The notes: a model not told the origin generated them from the letters alone. 64,000 nt of DNA from Bog-473 sp963741995 (GCA_963741995.1 CAVUKI010000003.1:62001-126000), one strand, 5' to 3'. Positions 16,458 to 25,640 are shown, counted from the stretch's first letter. Numbers and translations are program-made.

Positions 16458-16891
16458 GGGGCCGGGGTCGCCTTCTTCTGGCGCGGCGTACGGCCGCCGG
16501 CGGGGTACTTGCGCATCAGGTGATGCCAGGCGCACGCCGGGCAGACCTCGACCTCGTAACAGAGGACGGGCTCGGGCCGGCGGCAGAGCGCCTTGAGCTC
16601 TGCGGCGGTGCCCGGACAGCGCCCGCCAGGGGGCAGCTTGGCCCCGAAGACGAACGTCACCGTCACGAGGCGGCCGTCGTCACAGATGGGGCAAACCTCC
16701 TTGGTCGCCCGGCCGACATTGCGGGCCGCCCGGAGCAACTCGGGGTGGGCGTCGCAGACGTCGGTCTTCAGGAGCTTGCCCCGGTCGACCTCCCTGATCA
16801 CGCCGTTGCGGATGATCCGGTACTCGACCTGGGCCGTGACGTCAGGGCTCACGGCACGGGATGATGACCTCGGGTCCGAGGTGACGCTCAC
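16454..16891 (-). CDS. DUF5318 family protein
   Basis: Actinobacterial protein of unknown function, about 145 aa from the GTG at 16891 (an ATG further upstream at 16951 would give 165 aa). Hallmarks are VEYRIIRNGVIREVDRG, DVCDAHPELLRAARNVG and EVCPICDDGRLVTVTFVFG, followed by CYEVEVCPACAWHHLMRKY. The paired Cys-x-x-Cys motifs suggest a small zinc-binding domain. It is translationally coupled to panB by a 4-base overlap. DUF5318 genes are mostly confined to Actinobacteria, which supports the taxonomic reading. Confidence 0.82.
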   Translation of the reverse strand: MSVTSDPRSSSRAVSPDVTAQVEYRIIRNGVIREVDRGKLLKTDVCDAHPELLRAARNVGRATKEVCPICDDGRLVTVTFVFGAKLPPGGRCPGTAAELKALCRRPEPVLCYEVEVCPACAWHHLMRKYPAGGRTPRQKKATPAP

Positions 16892-16988
16892 GGCGGCCAG
16901 GCTACCCCCACGCCCGGAATCCGGGCACCAATTGCGAGCCAAATCAGGCACGGCGGTGACGGAAAGGTGACGCGATCCGTCCTGTCGC

Positions 16989-17005
16989 TATATCGGTCCG
17001 ATATA
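16989..17005. promoter_or_regulatory. Palindromic operator upstream of padR-ino1
   Basis: A perfect 17-base palindrome, TATATCGG-T-CCGATATA, ends 10 bases before the PadR start codon. It is strikingly AT-rich for this genome and resembles ATATAC-type operators of PadR regulators. Its position would block transcription start or elongation, consistent with autorepression and joint control of ino1. Confidence 0.75.
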
Positions 17006-17015
17006 CTTATCCGTC

Positions 17016-17642
17016 ATGTTGGATCTGGCCATCTTGGGTCTCCTCGAGGAGCGCGACCTGCACGGGTACGAGATACGACGCCAATTGCGGGAAAATCTGG
17101 GCCTTCTGGCCAATGTCTCGTTCGGCTCCATCTACCCCGCCCTCACCCGCCTGGAGAAGTCGGGCGCGGTGGTGGCCACCGAGGGTGGGGGCGCTGACAG
17201 CGCGGCCGCAACGGCGGCACCGGCTCCCCCCACGGGCTCGCTGAGTGGCGAGCGGGCGGTCCTGCGGGCCCGCCGGCACTCCCCCACCCGGGCCCGGCGG
17301 GGCCGCAAGGTCTACCGCATCACCGACGCCGGCCGTGGGCTCTTCACCGAACTGCTGGCGGGCAGCGGGGCGACCGACGACGCCCGCAGCTTCGGGCTCC
17401 GCCTCGCCTTCGCCCGCCACCTCGCCCCACAGGCGCGCCTCACCCTGCTGGAGCACCGCCGTGCCCTCCTGGTGCAGCGTCGCGCCGAAGCCGAGGCCGT
17501 CCGCACGGACCTCGACGTCTACGCCCGCTCCGTCGTGCAGCACACCGCCGACGGCGTGGCCCGCGACATCACCTGGCTCGACACCCTCATCGCGTCCGAA
17601 CGCGCCGCCCTCGCTACCGCCGGTACCGAACCGGTGGCCTGA
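17016..17642 (+). CDS. PadR-family transcriptional regulator
   Basis: DNA-binding protein of 208 aa. The winged helix occupies about residues 1-110 (LDLAILGLLEERDLHGYEIRRQL, FGSIYPALTRLEKSGAV, KVYRITDAGRGLF). The wing is interrupted by an unusually long Gly/Ala/Pro insert of about 40 residues (around 58-97). A C-terminal helical dimerisation region follows. It sits 32 bases upstream of ino1; a PadR regulator next to inositol-phosphate synthase is also known in mycobacteria (Rv0047c-ino1). It probably represses its own transcript through the palindrome at 16989-17005, but the effector is unknown. Confidence 0.9.
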   Translation: MLDLAILGLLEERDLHGYEIRRQLRENLGLLANVSFGSIYPALTRLEKSGAVVATEGGGADSAAATAAPAPPTGSLSGERAVLRARRHSPTRARRGRKVYRITDAGRGLFTELLAGSGATDDARSFGLRLAFARHLAPQARLTLLEHRRALLVQRRAEAEAVRTDLDVYARSVVQHTADGVARDITWLDTLIASERAALATAGTEPVA

Positions 17643-17674
17643 CAGAACACCGCCTCACCGACACCGAAGGAGAC

Positions 17675-18781
17675 ATGTCCATGCCCAGCCCCATCCGCCT
17701 TGCCATCGCCGGAGTCGGCAACTGCGCCAGTTCACTCGTGCAGGGAATCACCTATTACCGCGATGCCGACCCCGACGAGGTGGTGCCGGGCCTCATGCAC
17801 GTGGAGCTGGGCGGCTACCACGTGCGCGACCTGGAACCGGTCGTCGCCTTCGACGTGGACCAGGCCAAGGTCGGCACCGACCTCGGCAAGGCCATCCATG
17901 CCGGCCTCAACAACACCGTGCGCTTCGCCGAGGTCGGCGAGCTCGGCGTCACTGTGCAGCGTGGGCCGACCTTCGACGGCCTCGGGCTCTACTACCGCGA
18001 GCTGATCGAGGAGTCACCCGCCGAACCCGTGGACGTGGCCGCCGCGCTGCGCGAGGCCAAGGCCGACGTGCTGGTCTCCTACCTGCCGGTCGGCTCCGAG
18101 CAGGCCCAGCGCCACTACGCCCAGGCCTGCCTCGACGCCGGCGTGGCCTTCGTGAACGCCATCCCGGTCTTCATCGCCTCCGACCCCGAGTGGGCCCGCA
18201 AGTTCCGCGACGCCGGCGTGCCGATTGTCGGTGACGACATCAAGAGCCAGGTCGGCTCGACCATCGTGCACCGCATCCTCACCCGCCTCTTCGAGGACCG
18301 CGGCGTGGCGCTCGACGAGACGTACCAGCTGAACTTCGGCGGCAACATGGACTTCAAGAACATGCTCGAGCGCAAGCGCCTGGAGTCCAAGAAGATCTCG
18401 AAGACGCAGGCCGTGACCAGCCAGCTGGAGGACAACGTGCTCGACGCCGATGACGTCCACGTCGGCCCCTCGGACCACGTGCCGTGGCTCAAGGACCGCA
18501 AGTGGGCCTACATCCGCATGGAGGGGCGCAACTTCGGCGACGTGCCACTGAACCTGGAGCTCAAGCTCGAGGTGTGGGACTCCCCCAACTCGGCCGGCGT
18601 GATCATCGACGCCGTCCGCTGCGCCAAGCTCGCCCTCGATCGCGGCATCGGCGGCCCTCTCCTCGGCCCCTCGGCCTACTTCATGAAGTCGCCGCCGGTG
18701 CAGTACCACGACGACGTGGCGCATGCCCTCGTCGAGGGGTTCGCCCTCGGCGAGCCCCAGGAGAGTTGGCCGGCCGACTGA
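17675..18781 (+). CDS. ino1: Inositol-3-phosphate (inositol-1-phosphate) synthase
   Basis: NAD-dependent enzyme converting glucose-6-phosphate to myo-inositol phosphate, the entry to phosphatidylinositol and mycothiol synthesis. At 368 aa it has the short prokaryotic form: RLAIAGVGNCASSLVQGI (Rossmann loop), VLVSYLPVGSEQAQRHYAQACLDAG, GDDIKSQVGSTIVHRIL, NFGGNMDFKNML and SAYFMKSPPVQYHDD. The ATG at 17675 has an AAGGAG site 6 bases upstream. It is probably transcribed with the PadR gene from the palindrome-bearing promoter. Confidence 0.95.
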   Translation: MSMPSPIRLAIAGVGNCASSLVQGITYYRDADPDEVVPGLMHVELGGYHVRDLEPVVAFDVDQAKVGTDLGKAIHAGLNNTVRFAEVGELGVTVQRGPTFDGLGLYYRELIEESPAEPVDVAAALREAKADVLVSYLPVGSEQAQRHYAQACLDAGVAFVNAIPVFIASDPEWARKFRDAGVPIVGDDIKSQVGSTIVHRILTRLFEDRGVALDETYQLNFGGNMDFKNMLERKRLESKKISKTQAVTSQLEDNVLDADDVHVGPSDHVPWLKDRKWAYIRMEGRNFGDVPLNLELKLEVWDSPNSAGVIIDAVRCAKLALDRGIGGPLLGPSAYFMKSPPVQYHDDVAHALVEGFALGEPQESWPAD

Positions 18782-18968
18782 TCAGCGGAGCGCTCCGGCT
18801 GCGCCGGTCGCACCCGGGCACACCATGCCCGCGCTGCGCAGCCCGGGCCTGTCTTCCAGAACTCTCTACAATTCTGTTTAGAGTTTCGAAAACCCCATGG
18901 GTGGGGCCGCCCCTCGTTGCCGCCCCCTCCCGCCGCCCGTCTCGGCGGCTCGGGCCCTTCGGCCCAGC

Positions 18969-19454
18969 TCAGACCAGGATGCGCTCCTCGGGGGCCCGCA
19001 CCCCGACCACGGCAAGCGTCCGGCCCATGCCGAGGAAGCAGCCGCAGCAGATCGTGAGGTCCGCCAGCTCGGCCTCGGAGAATGCGTCGTGCAGGCGGGC
19101 CCACAGCTCGTCGTCCATGGCAAGGTGGTCGACGGCGAAGCGCTCGGCGAACTCGGCCGCCAAGCGCTCCCGCGTGCTCAGCCCGGTGGCGCCGCGCCAG
19201 TCAGTGACCTCGGCGTAGAAGGGCTCGCCCGCACCGACGGCCTCGCCGTCGCGGGCGCGGGTGTCGCGGCACACGGCGCAGTCGTTGATCAGTGCGATGG
19301 TCCAGCGGGCCGCCTCGCGCTCGCGCACCGACAACTCCGAGTTGCCATAGACGGCGGCGGACAGCTTCCCCATGCCCGCTGCCATGTCGGGACGCAGCAG
19401 CGCCCAGTCGATGTGCTCGCCCATGCCGCTCTCTGGTGCCTCGATCCTCGTCAT
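18969..19454 (-). CDS. Carboxymuconolactone decarboxylase/AhpD-like protein
   Basis: All-helical AhpD/CMD-fold protein of 161 aa. The stretch REREAARWTIALINDCAVCRDTRARDGE carries the Cys-x-x-Cys redox pair of the alkylhydroperoxidase branch. The second half (STRERLAAEFAERFAVDHLAMDDELW...) completes the fold. It probably has thiol peroxidase-like activity, although many family members are uncharacterised. The ATG at 19454 is preferred to 19478 because it starts at MTRIEAPESG. The 188-base gap to the convergent ino1 gene contains only GC hairpins and an AT-rich inverted repeat. Confidence 0.85.
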   Translation of the reverse strand: MTRIEAPESGMGEHIDWALLRPDMAAGMGKLSAAVYGNSELSVREREAARWTIALINDCAVCRDTRARDGEAVGAGEPFYAEVTDWRGATGLSTRERLAAEFAERFAVDHLAMDDELWARLHDAFSEAELADLTICCGCFLGMGRTLAVVGVRAPEERILV

Positions 19455-19493
19455 GCCCGCGACGCTACCGCCGGCCACCTCCGCCTGCGCTGC

Positions 19494-20888
19494 CTACCGC
19501 TGCTCGGCCCACCAGGCCCGCAGGCGGGCCGCCGCCGCCGCCTCGCCGAGTGGTCCCTCGTCGAGGCGCAGCTCCATCAGGAAGTCCAGGGCTTGGCCAA
19601 CGGTGCGACCAGGCCCGATGCCCAGCAGGGCCATGATCTGGTTCCCGTCGAGGTCGGGGCGCAGCGCCTGTAATTCCTCCTGCTCGCCCAGCTCGACGAT
19701 GCGCGCCTCGAGCTCGTCCATGCGGCGGGCCAGCGCCCTGGCCTTGGCCGCGTTGCGCGTCGTGCAGTCGCAGCGGGTGAGCTCGTTGAGCAGTTCGAGG
19801 TGCGGGCCCGCGTCGCGCACGTAGCGGCGTACGGCTTTGTCGGTCCAGCCCAACCGATAGGTGTGGAAGCGCAGGTGCAGCTCGACCAGCCGCACCACCG
19901 TGTCCACGTCGGCCCCGGAATAGCGCAGCGCCTCCATGCGCGTCCGCGTCATGCGCGCGCCGACCACCTCGTGATGATGGAAGCTCACGCCGCCGTCGGT
20001 GATGGCGCGCGTGCGCGGCTTGCCGACGTCATGGAACAGCGCGGCCAGCCGTAGCAGCCGGTTCGGTGACGTCTTGTCCATGACGGCGAGCGTGTGCGCC
20101 AACACGTCCTTGTGCCGGTGGATCGGGTCCTGCTCGAGCGCGAGACCCGGGAGCTCGGGCAGGAAGTCATCGGCCAGGCCGGTGCGCACCACGAACCACA
20201 GGGCGACCGAGGGCACCTCGACCATCACGATCTTGTCGAGCTCGTCGCGGATGCGCTCGGCCGACACGATTGACAGCCGGCCGTGCATGCGCTCCACGGC
20301 CTGCGTCAGCGCCGGGTCGGGCTCGAGCGAGAAGCGGGCGGCGAAGCGGGCGGCGCGCAACATGCGGAGAGGGTCGTCGCCGAACGAGATCTCCGGATCG
20401 AGCGGCGTCCGCAGGCGGCCTGCCGCCAGGTCCCCGAGCCCGTCGAAAGGATCGACCAGCTCCATGTCGGGCAACCGCAGCGCCAGGGCATTGATGGTGA
20501 AGTCCCGGCGCGACAGGTCCACGGCGAGGTCGTCGCCGAAGGTGACCTCGGGCTTGCGCGAATCGGGCATGTAGACCTCGGCCCGGTACGTCGTGATCTC
20601 GTAGACCTGCGTGCCCTTGCGGCATCCGATAGTGCCGAAACGCTCACCCTGCGTCCAGATGTCGTCGGCCCAGCCCCGCACCAACCGCTCGGTCTCCGCG
20701 GGGAGGGCGTCCGTGGTCAGGTCGAGGTCGTGGGGGGCCACGGTCCCCGAGGGTCCGGGGAACAGGGCATCCCGCACGGAGCCGCCCACCAAGGCGAGGG
20801 CCTTCCCGGCCGCGCCAAACCGCCGCGCCACCTCTTCGGTGGCGTCGACATAGGGGCGGAACCGTTCGGGAACCGACGTGGACTGCAC
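19494..20888 (-). CDS. CCA tRNA nucleotidyltransferase
   Basis: Poly(A) polymerase/CCA-adding enzyme of 464 aa. The class II nucleotidyltransferase head shows LALVGGSVRDALFPG and HDLDLTTDALP (metal Asp pair), then DLSRRDFTINALAL and DPLRMLRAARFAARF. An HD domain follows (LFHDVGKPRTRAI, FHHHEVVGARM). It adds or repairs the 3'-CCA end of tRNAs. Location near oriC, divergent from a DUF6049 gene and followed by murJ, matches the mycobacterial pcnA (Rv3907c) neighbourhood; a MutT gene found there in mycobacteria is absent here. Confidence 0.94.
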   Translation of the reverse strand: MQSTSVPERFRPYVDATEEVARRFGAAGKALALVGGSVRDALFPGPSGTVAPHDLDLTTDALPAETERLVRGWADDIWTQGERFGTIGCRKGTQVYEITTYRAEVYMPDSRKPEVTFGDDLAVDLSRRDFTINALALRLPDMELVDPFDGLGDLAAGRLRTPLDPEISFGDDPLRMLRAARFAARFSLEPDPALTQAVERMHGRLSIVSAERIRDELDKIVMVEVPSVALWFVVRTGLADDFLPELPGLALEQDPIHRHKDVLAHTLAVMDKTSPNRLLRLAALFHDVGKPRTRAITDGGVSFHHHEVVGARMTRTRMEALRYSGADVDTVVRLVELHLRFHTYRLGWTDKAVRRYVRDAGPHLELLNELTRCDCTTRNAAKARALARRMDELEARIVELGEQEELQALRPDLDGNQIMALLGIGPGRTVGQALDFLMELRLDEGPLGEAAAAARLRAWWAEQR

Positions 20889-20922
20889 CCGCCCACGGTA
20901 GTGCGCCCTCTAGCCTCTGCCT

Positions 20923-22965
20923 GTGTCGACGCGCCGGGCCAAGACCGCCCTCTGCACGCTCGCCGTGGCCGTCGCAGCCCTGGTCAGCACCATGGCAGCC
21001 TTCGTCACCTCTCCCATCGCCGGCGGGACGGAGCAGGCGCGCGCCGGCGGAGCGCCCCTCGTCCTGATCTCCCAGACGCCGTGGGTCAGCGCCACCCAGC
21101 CCTGGTTCAACCTCGCCCTCGGCGTGTCCCCCACCGAGGGCGCCGCCGGCGGCCTACATGTCAGCCTGACCTTCTACGGGCGCATCGACGACGGATCCGA
21201 CCTGCAGCAGGCGATGGCGGGCTCGCCCACGGGCACGTCACTGCTCAGAACCGACGTCCCCGTCACCGCCGGGGCCGGAGGCCTCACGGCCGCGGCCTGC
21301 GTGACCGTGCTGTCCGACTCGGGCGCCAGTGCCCCGTCGACCGGACCCGGCGTCTGCGCAGCCGGCGCGCCGGGGGGAACCCTGACGTTGGACTGCACGC
21401 CCTCCACCGACGAGTGCGGGGACGTCTATGCCGTGTCGGTCGCGCTCGAGCGGACGGGGTCGTCATCCCCGCTGTCCCGCTTCACCACATTTCTCACGTA
21501 CCAGCAACCGTCCACCGTGTCGCCGGCGGACGTCCTGCGCGTCGGGGTCGTCGTCCCCGTCACGGCGAGCGGCATGGGCACCATGGCCGACGCCCTGGCG
21601 GACCACCACGACGTGGCGGCCACGCTTGCCGTGAGCCCGCTCGCGGTGAGCGCGATCGTGGCGACGCGGTCGCACTCGGGCCAGCGCGCGCTGGCCCAGT
21701 TGGCCGCGCTCGACGGCGACCAGATGATCGACCAGCCCTATGTGCCCATCAACCTTGCCGCACTCTCGGAGGCCGGGATCTCCGGGGAGATCGGGGCCCA
21801 GGTCGACCGAGGCGACGACGTGCTGCGCGGCGCCGGGCTCAAACCCGACGGCGGCCCCTGGGTGGACACCTTCTCGACGTTCTCGCAGGGCGACAGCGGC
21901 AACCTCGCCACCGGCCTTCAGGTGGCGGGAGCGTCCCAGGCGGTGATCAGCGACGACGACCTGGCCTCGGGCGGCGTCAGGAATTTGACGTTCGCCCAAC
22001 CCTTCAAACTGGACCTGGGGAACGGCTCCACCGTCCCGGCCCTGGCCGCCGACTCCGCCCTCGGCACACGCTTCACGGCCAACCCGTCGAACCCTGTCCT
22101 CGGAGCCGAGCAGCTGCTCGCCGGGCTCTCGTTCGTCCACTTCGAGAACCCGTTCCCGAACCAGCCCCGCGGCGTCGTTGTGACCCCGCCGCCGGGATGG
22201 CGGCCCTCGGCCGCGTTCATGGACGCGCTGCTCGGCGGGCTCTCGGGCAACCAGATCCTGGACGCGGTGACCCTGGGCCAGCTCTTCGCCCAGGTACCCG
22301 TCGGCGGCAACCGTGAACCCACCGAGCGCCAGCTGCAGAGCGGGACGGCCGACCGCGGCATCACGCACAACGCGGCCGACCGGATTGCGCTCGATCGCCA
22401 GCAGCTGTCGTCGTTCAGCCTGGCCGTCGACGGGCATCCCGCCAACCTGACCACGCTCGGCGACACCCTCTTGGGCACCGAGGCACGCGGGCTCAGCGCG
22501 ACCGGGCGCTCCAGTGCGTTGAGCGCCTACGCCAAGTCCTTCGACGACACCACCGGCCAGGTCACGTTGGGGACCGAGCGCACGGTGACCTTCACGTCGC
22601 AGCGGGCCGCCATCCCCGTCACCGTCCTTTCCTCGGCGCCCTATCCGGTGACGGTCGTCGTGACGCTCACCAGCGACAAGTTCACCTTCCCGGACGGCAA
22701 CACGCAGCGCCTGACCCTGGTCCATCCCACCACCTCGGTCCGGGTCACCGCGCAGGCCCGGACGTCGGGCGACCGCCTTCCCATTGAGGTGACGCTGCAC
22801 ACGCCCGACGGCCAGGTCCTCATCGCCCACACGGTGCTCACGGTGCACTCGACCGAGATCTCCTTCGTCGGGGTCGCCCTCACCGTCCTCGCCGGCGCCG
22901 TCCTGCTCGTCTGGTGGATCCGCACCTGGCGGCGCTCCCGACGCGCCCGCCCGCGGGCGCACTGA
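20923..22965 (+). CDS. DUF6049 family membrane-anchored extracytoplasmic protein
   Basis: Large exported protein of 680 aa. It has an N-terminal signal or anchor segment (LCTLAVAVAALVSTMAAFVTSP), a long extracytoplasmic part, and a C-terminal transmembrane helix (VGVALTVLAGAVLLVWWI) ending in a basic tail. It corresponds by position and topology to mycobacterial Rv3909, which precedes mviN/murJ. The function is unknown, but linkage to MurJ suggests a role in envelope assembly. The GTG start lies 34 bases from the divergent pcnA start. The murJ open frame begins just after its stop. Confidence 0.85.
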   Translation: MSTRRAKTALCTLAVAVAALVSTMAAFVTSPIAGGTEQARAGGAPLVLISQTPWVSATQPWFNLALGVSPTEGAAGGLHVSLTFYGRIDDGSDLQQAMAGSPTGTSLLRTDVPVTAGAGGLTAAACVTVLSDSGASAPSTGPGVCAAGAPGGTLTLDCTPSTDECGDVYAVSVALERTGSSSPLSRFTTFLTYQQPSTVSPADVLRVGVVVPVTASGMGTMADALADHHDVAATLAVSPLAVSAIVATRSHSGQRALAQLAALDGDQMIDQPYVPINLAALSEAGISGEIGAQVDRGDDVLRGAGLKPDGGPWVDTFSTFSQGDSGNLATGLQVAGASQAVISDDDLASGGVRNLTFAQPFKLDLGNGSTVPALAADSALGTRFTANPSNPVLGAEQLLAGLSFVHFENPFPNQPRGVVVTPPPGWRPSAAFMDALLGGLSGNQILDAVTLGQLFAQVPVGGNREPTERQLQSGTADRGITHNAADRIALDRQQLSSFSLAVDGHPANLTTLGDTLLGTEARGLSATGRSSALSAYAKSFDDTTGQVTLGTERTVTFTSQRAAIPVTVLSSAPYPVTVVVTLTSDKFTFPDGNTQRLTLVHPTTSVRVTAQARTSGDRLPIEVTLHTPDGQVLIAHTVLTVHSTEISFVGVALTVLAGAVLLVWWIRTWRRSRRARPRAH

Positions 22966-23020
22966 CGGTGGCCATACCCGTCGCGCCCGCACGCTGCCCC
23001 TGCGGACATCTGCCGCCTAC

Positions 23021-25630
23021 GTGGCGGTCGGCACCGGTGTCTCGCGGGTCACCGGACTGCTCCGCTTCGTCGCGCTGGCCTGGGCCTTGGGACAGACGAC
23101 GCTGGCCGACTCGTACAACCTCGCCAACACCACGCCCAACATGCTCTACGACGTCGTGCTGGGCGGCGTCCTCTCGGCCACCTTCATTCCCGTCTTCGTC
23201 GACCGCCTGTCCAACAAGAGCGAACGCGAGGCCTTCGACTCCATTTCGGCCGTGCTCACGGTCTCGGTGGTCGTGCTGCTCGTCACGACCGCGGCGGCAC
23301 TGGTGGCGGCGCCGTTCCTCATCGACGCGCTCACCGTGCTCGACACGCATGCCGGCGCCAACCAGATCCATCGCGTCGTGCTCGAGCGTGATGTGGCCAC
23401 GGGGTTCCTGCGCTGGTTCGTGATCCAGATCGCCGCCTATGGCGTCTTCGCCCTGGCGGCCGCCCTCCTCAACACACGGCGCCGGTTCATCGCGGTGGCG
23501 TGGGCCCCCATCGTCAACAACATCGTCTGCATCGGGATCCTGATCTGGTTCGGGCTTTGGACCAGCCACGGCGCGTCGCTGGCCGGGGTGGAGCAGCACC
23601 ACAGCGAGCTCCTCCTCCTGGGGCTGGGCACCTCGCTCGGGGTCGTCCTCCAGGGCGTGGCGCTCATCCCGAGCCTGCGCCGCGCCGACCTCGGGCTGCT
23701 GCACTGGCGCTGGAACCCGCGCGACGAGGCGCTGCGTGCAGTGACCCGGCTGGGCGGGTGGACGTTCGGCTTCGTGCTGGCCAACCAGATCGCCCTCTTC
23801 GTCGTCACCATCCTGGCCGGCAGCGTGGCCGGGCCGGACCCCGTCTCGTCGTACACCTACGCCTACGCCTTCTTCCAGCTGCCGTACGGCATCGTCGCGG
23901 TGACGGTGATGTCGGTCGTGACACCCGACCTGGCCGAGCGTTGGTCGACCGGGCAGCGGAGCGCTTTCCTCCACCGCATGGCCGGCGGCCTGCGGGCCGT
24001 CCTCGCCCTCATCATCCCCTCCGCCGTCGGCATTCTGCTCCTGGCCCGGCCCTCGGTCGCCCTGCTGCTCGGCAACGGCCACAGCACCCCCGCCGAGACG
24101 GCGACCACCGGCGCCGCGCTGGCCATGTTCGCCCTCGGGCTTCCCGGCTTCTGCACCTACCTGTACCTGGTGCGCGTGCTGCAGTCGATGCAGCGGACCA
24201 AGGTCGCCTTCTACCTCTACCTCGTGGAGAACGGTCTGAACATCGTCCTTGCCCTCCTCCTGGTGCATCCGCTCGGCGTACGCGGGCTCGCCCTCTCGCT
24301 CTCCATCGCCTACAGCGTGGCGGCGCTCCTGGCTCTCGCCGTCTTCCACCGGTGGTTCGGCCGCCTGGCCGAGAGCGAGACATGGGCGCCACTGGTCCGC
24401 GTCGTCATCGCCTCCGTGCCCATGGGCGTCGTGGTCCTGGTGGTGTCCAACCTCTCGGCGTCGACCAGCATCGCGGGGCTGCTGGCCCGGGTCGTCGGTT
24501 CCATGGTGGCGGGCGGCCTCACCTTCGGCGCGGTCGTGATCTGGCTGGGCCGGCGCCACGACTCGCGCCGGCGTCCCCCGTCACGTCCCGTCGGACCGCC
24601 GGGCGCGACACGACGCGTCCGCGTCATCACGGCAGGCCGGTATCGACCCCCCGGCTCCGGGGAGCTCCCCCAGGACGCTGCACCCACTCGCCTAGAGCCC
24701 GCCGAACCACGCTGGCCGCCACTGCCCGCCGTCCCTGGGCTGCGCCGCCCCACCGTGGCAGACTCGTGCATGCCCGGCGTCCACATCGTCACCGACAGCG
24801 CCTGCGACCTGACCGACCAGCTCGTCAAGGAGCACAACGTCGTCGTGGTGCCGCTGACCATCCGCTTCGGCAGTGACGAGCTCGAGGACCGGCGCCAACT
24901 CACCCCGGCCGAGTTCTGGGAGCGCTGCCGCGGCAAGGGCGACCTGCCCCAGACCGCGGCGCCCTCCCCCGGTTCGTTCCAGGCCGCCTTCCAGCAGGCC
25001 GCCGACGAGGGCGCTGACGCCGTCCTCTGCCTGACTATCTCCTCCAAGGTGTCCGGGACCTACGGCTCGGCCACGACCGCAGCCGATACCTTCACCTCGG
25101 TGCCCGTCCGAGTCGTCGACACCTACTCGTTGACCATGGGCCAGGGGCTGCTGGTCATCGCCGCCGCCGAGGAGGCCGCCGCGGGAGCCGGCCTCGACGA
25201 GTTGGTGGCCGCCACCGAGGACCGCATCCCCCGCACCCGCATCTATGGCGTGCTGGGCGGTCTCGAGCACCTCCAGCGCGGGGGCCGCATCGGAGGTGCC
25301 CGGGCCCTGGTCGGCTCGCTGCTCAACATCAAACCGGTCATCCAGCTCAAGGACGGCGAGGTGGCCGAGGAGTCCAAGCAGCGCACCCGCGGCAAGGCGC
25401 TGGCCTACCTCAATGCGAAGGTGCGGGCCGATGCGCCGCTCGAACGGATCGCCGTGGCCGACGGCGCCTGCGACGATTTCGCCGATGTCGTGGCCCGCAT
25501 GAGCGACATCGCCACCGAGCATCCTCTGGTGTCGGTCGACCTCGGCCCGGTGGTCGGGACCCACGCCGGGCCCAACACGGTGGGCGTCTGCTACATCATC
25601 CCTGCCAGGGCGGCCGGCACCGCCGGGTAG
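23021..25630 (+). CDS. MurJ-type lipid II flippase fused in frame to a DegV fatty-acid-binding domain
   Basis: One uninterrupted frame of 869 codons. Residues 1 to about 520 are a multi-pass MurJ/MviN flippase (GVSRVTGLLRFVALAWALG, DVVLGGVLSATFIPVF, and many helices), which moves lipid II across the membrane for peptidoglycan synthesis. After an Arg/Pro-rich linker (about 525-583), residues 584-869 are a complete DegV protein (VHIVTDSACDL, TAAPSPGSFQ, LTISSKVSGTYGSA, GGLEHLQRGGRIGG). No stop separates them. The DegV part has its own ATG at 24770, so it may also be made alone. The MurJ start is doubtful: the GTG at 23021 trims the first helix, and the coding-like residues before it (ARTLPLRTSAAY) lack an ATG/GTG/TTG start. 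Confidence 0.85.
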   Translation: MAVGTGVSRVTGLLRFVALAWALGQTTLADSYNLANTTPNMLYDVVLGGVLSATFIPVFVDRLSNKSEREAFDSISAVLTVSVVVLLVTTAAALVAAPFLIDALTVLDTHAGANQIHRVVLERDVATGFLRWFVIQIAAYGVFALAAALLNTRRRFIAVAWAPIVNNIVCIGILIWFGLWTSHGASLAGVEQHHSELLLLGLGTSLGVVLQGVALIPSLRRADLGLLHWRWNPRDEALRAVTRLGGWTFGFVLANQIALFVVTILAGSVAGPDPVSSYTYAYAFFQLPYGIVAVTVMSVVTPDLAERWSTGQRSAFLHRMAGGLRAVLALIIPSAVGILLLARPSVALLLGNGHSTPAETATTGAALAMFALGLPGFCTYLYLVRVLQSMQRTKVAFYLYLVENGLNIVLALLLVHPLGVRGLALSLSIAYSVAALLALAVFHRWFGRLAESETWAPLVRVVIASVPMGVVVLVVSNLSASTSIAGLLARVVGSMVAGGLTFGAVVIWLGRRHDSRRRPPSRPVGPPGATRRVRVITAGRYRPPGSGELPQDAAPTRLEPAEPRWPPLPAVPGLRRPTVADSCMPGVHIVTDSACDLTDQLVKEHNVVVVPLTIRFGSDELEDRRQLTPAEFWERCRGKGDLPQTAAPSPGSFQAAFQQAADEGADAVLCLTISSKVSGTYGSATTAADTFTSVPVRVVDTYSLTMGQGLLVIAAAEEAAAGAGLDELVAATEDRIPRTRIYGVLGGLEHLQRGGRIGGARALVGSLLNIKPVIQLKDGEVAEESKQRTRGKALAYLNAKVRADAPLERIAVADGACDDFADVVARMSDIATEHPLVSVDLGPVVGTHAGPNTVGVCYIIPARAAGTAG
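24770..25630 (+). other. DegV domain with internal ATG (possible independent start)
   Basis: The ATG at 24770 begins MPGVHIVTDSACDL, exactly the usual N-terminus of a free 286-aa DegV protein that binds fatty acids for FakA-type kinases. No clear ribosome-binding site precedes it (CCGTGGCAGACTCGTGC). It is the same frame as the MurJ fusion, not an additional open frame. Confidence 0.5.
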
Positions 25631-25640
25631 TCTCCACGCC

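Noticed and set aside
18858..18886. AT-rich inverted repeat AACTCT...AGAGTT between ino1 and the CMD gene
   Set aside because: Only 6-bp arms with a 14-base loop, between convergent genes; too weak to call an operator or LexA site, and no T-run for a terminator.
22880..24559. 559-codon minus-strand frame over murJ
   Set aside because: Composition (Gly/Asp/Glu/His/Arg-rich, no hydrophobic core) is that of an antisense shadow of a membrane protein gene.
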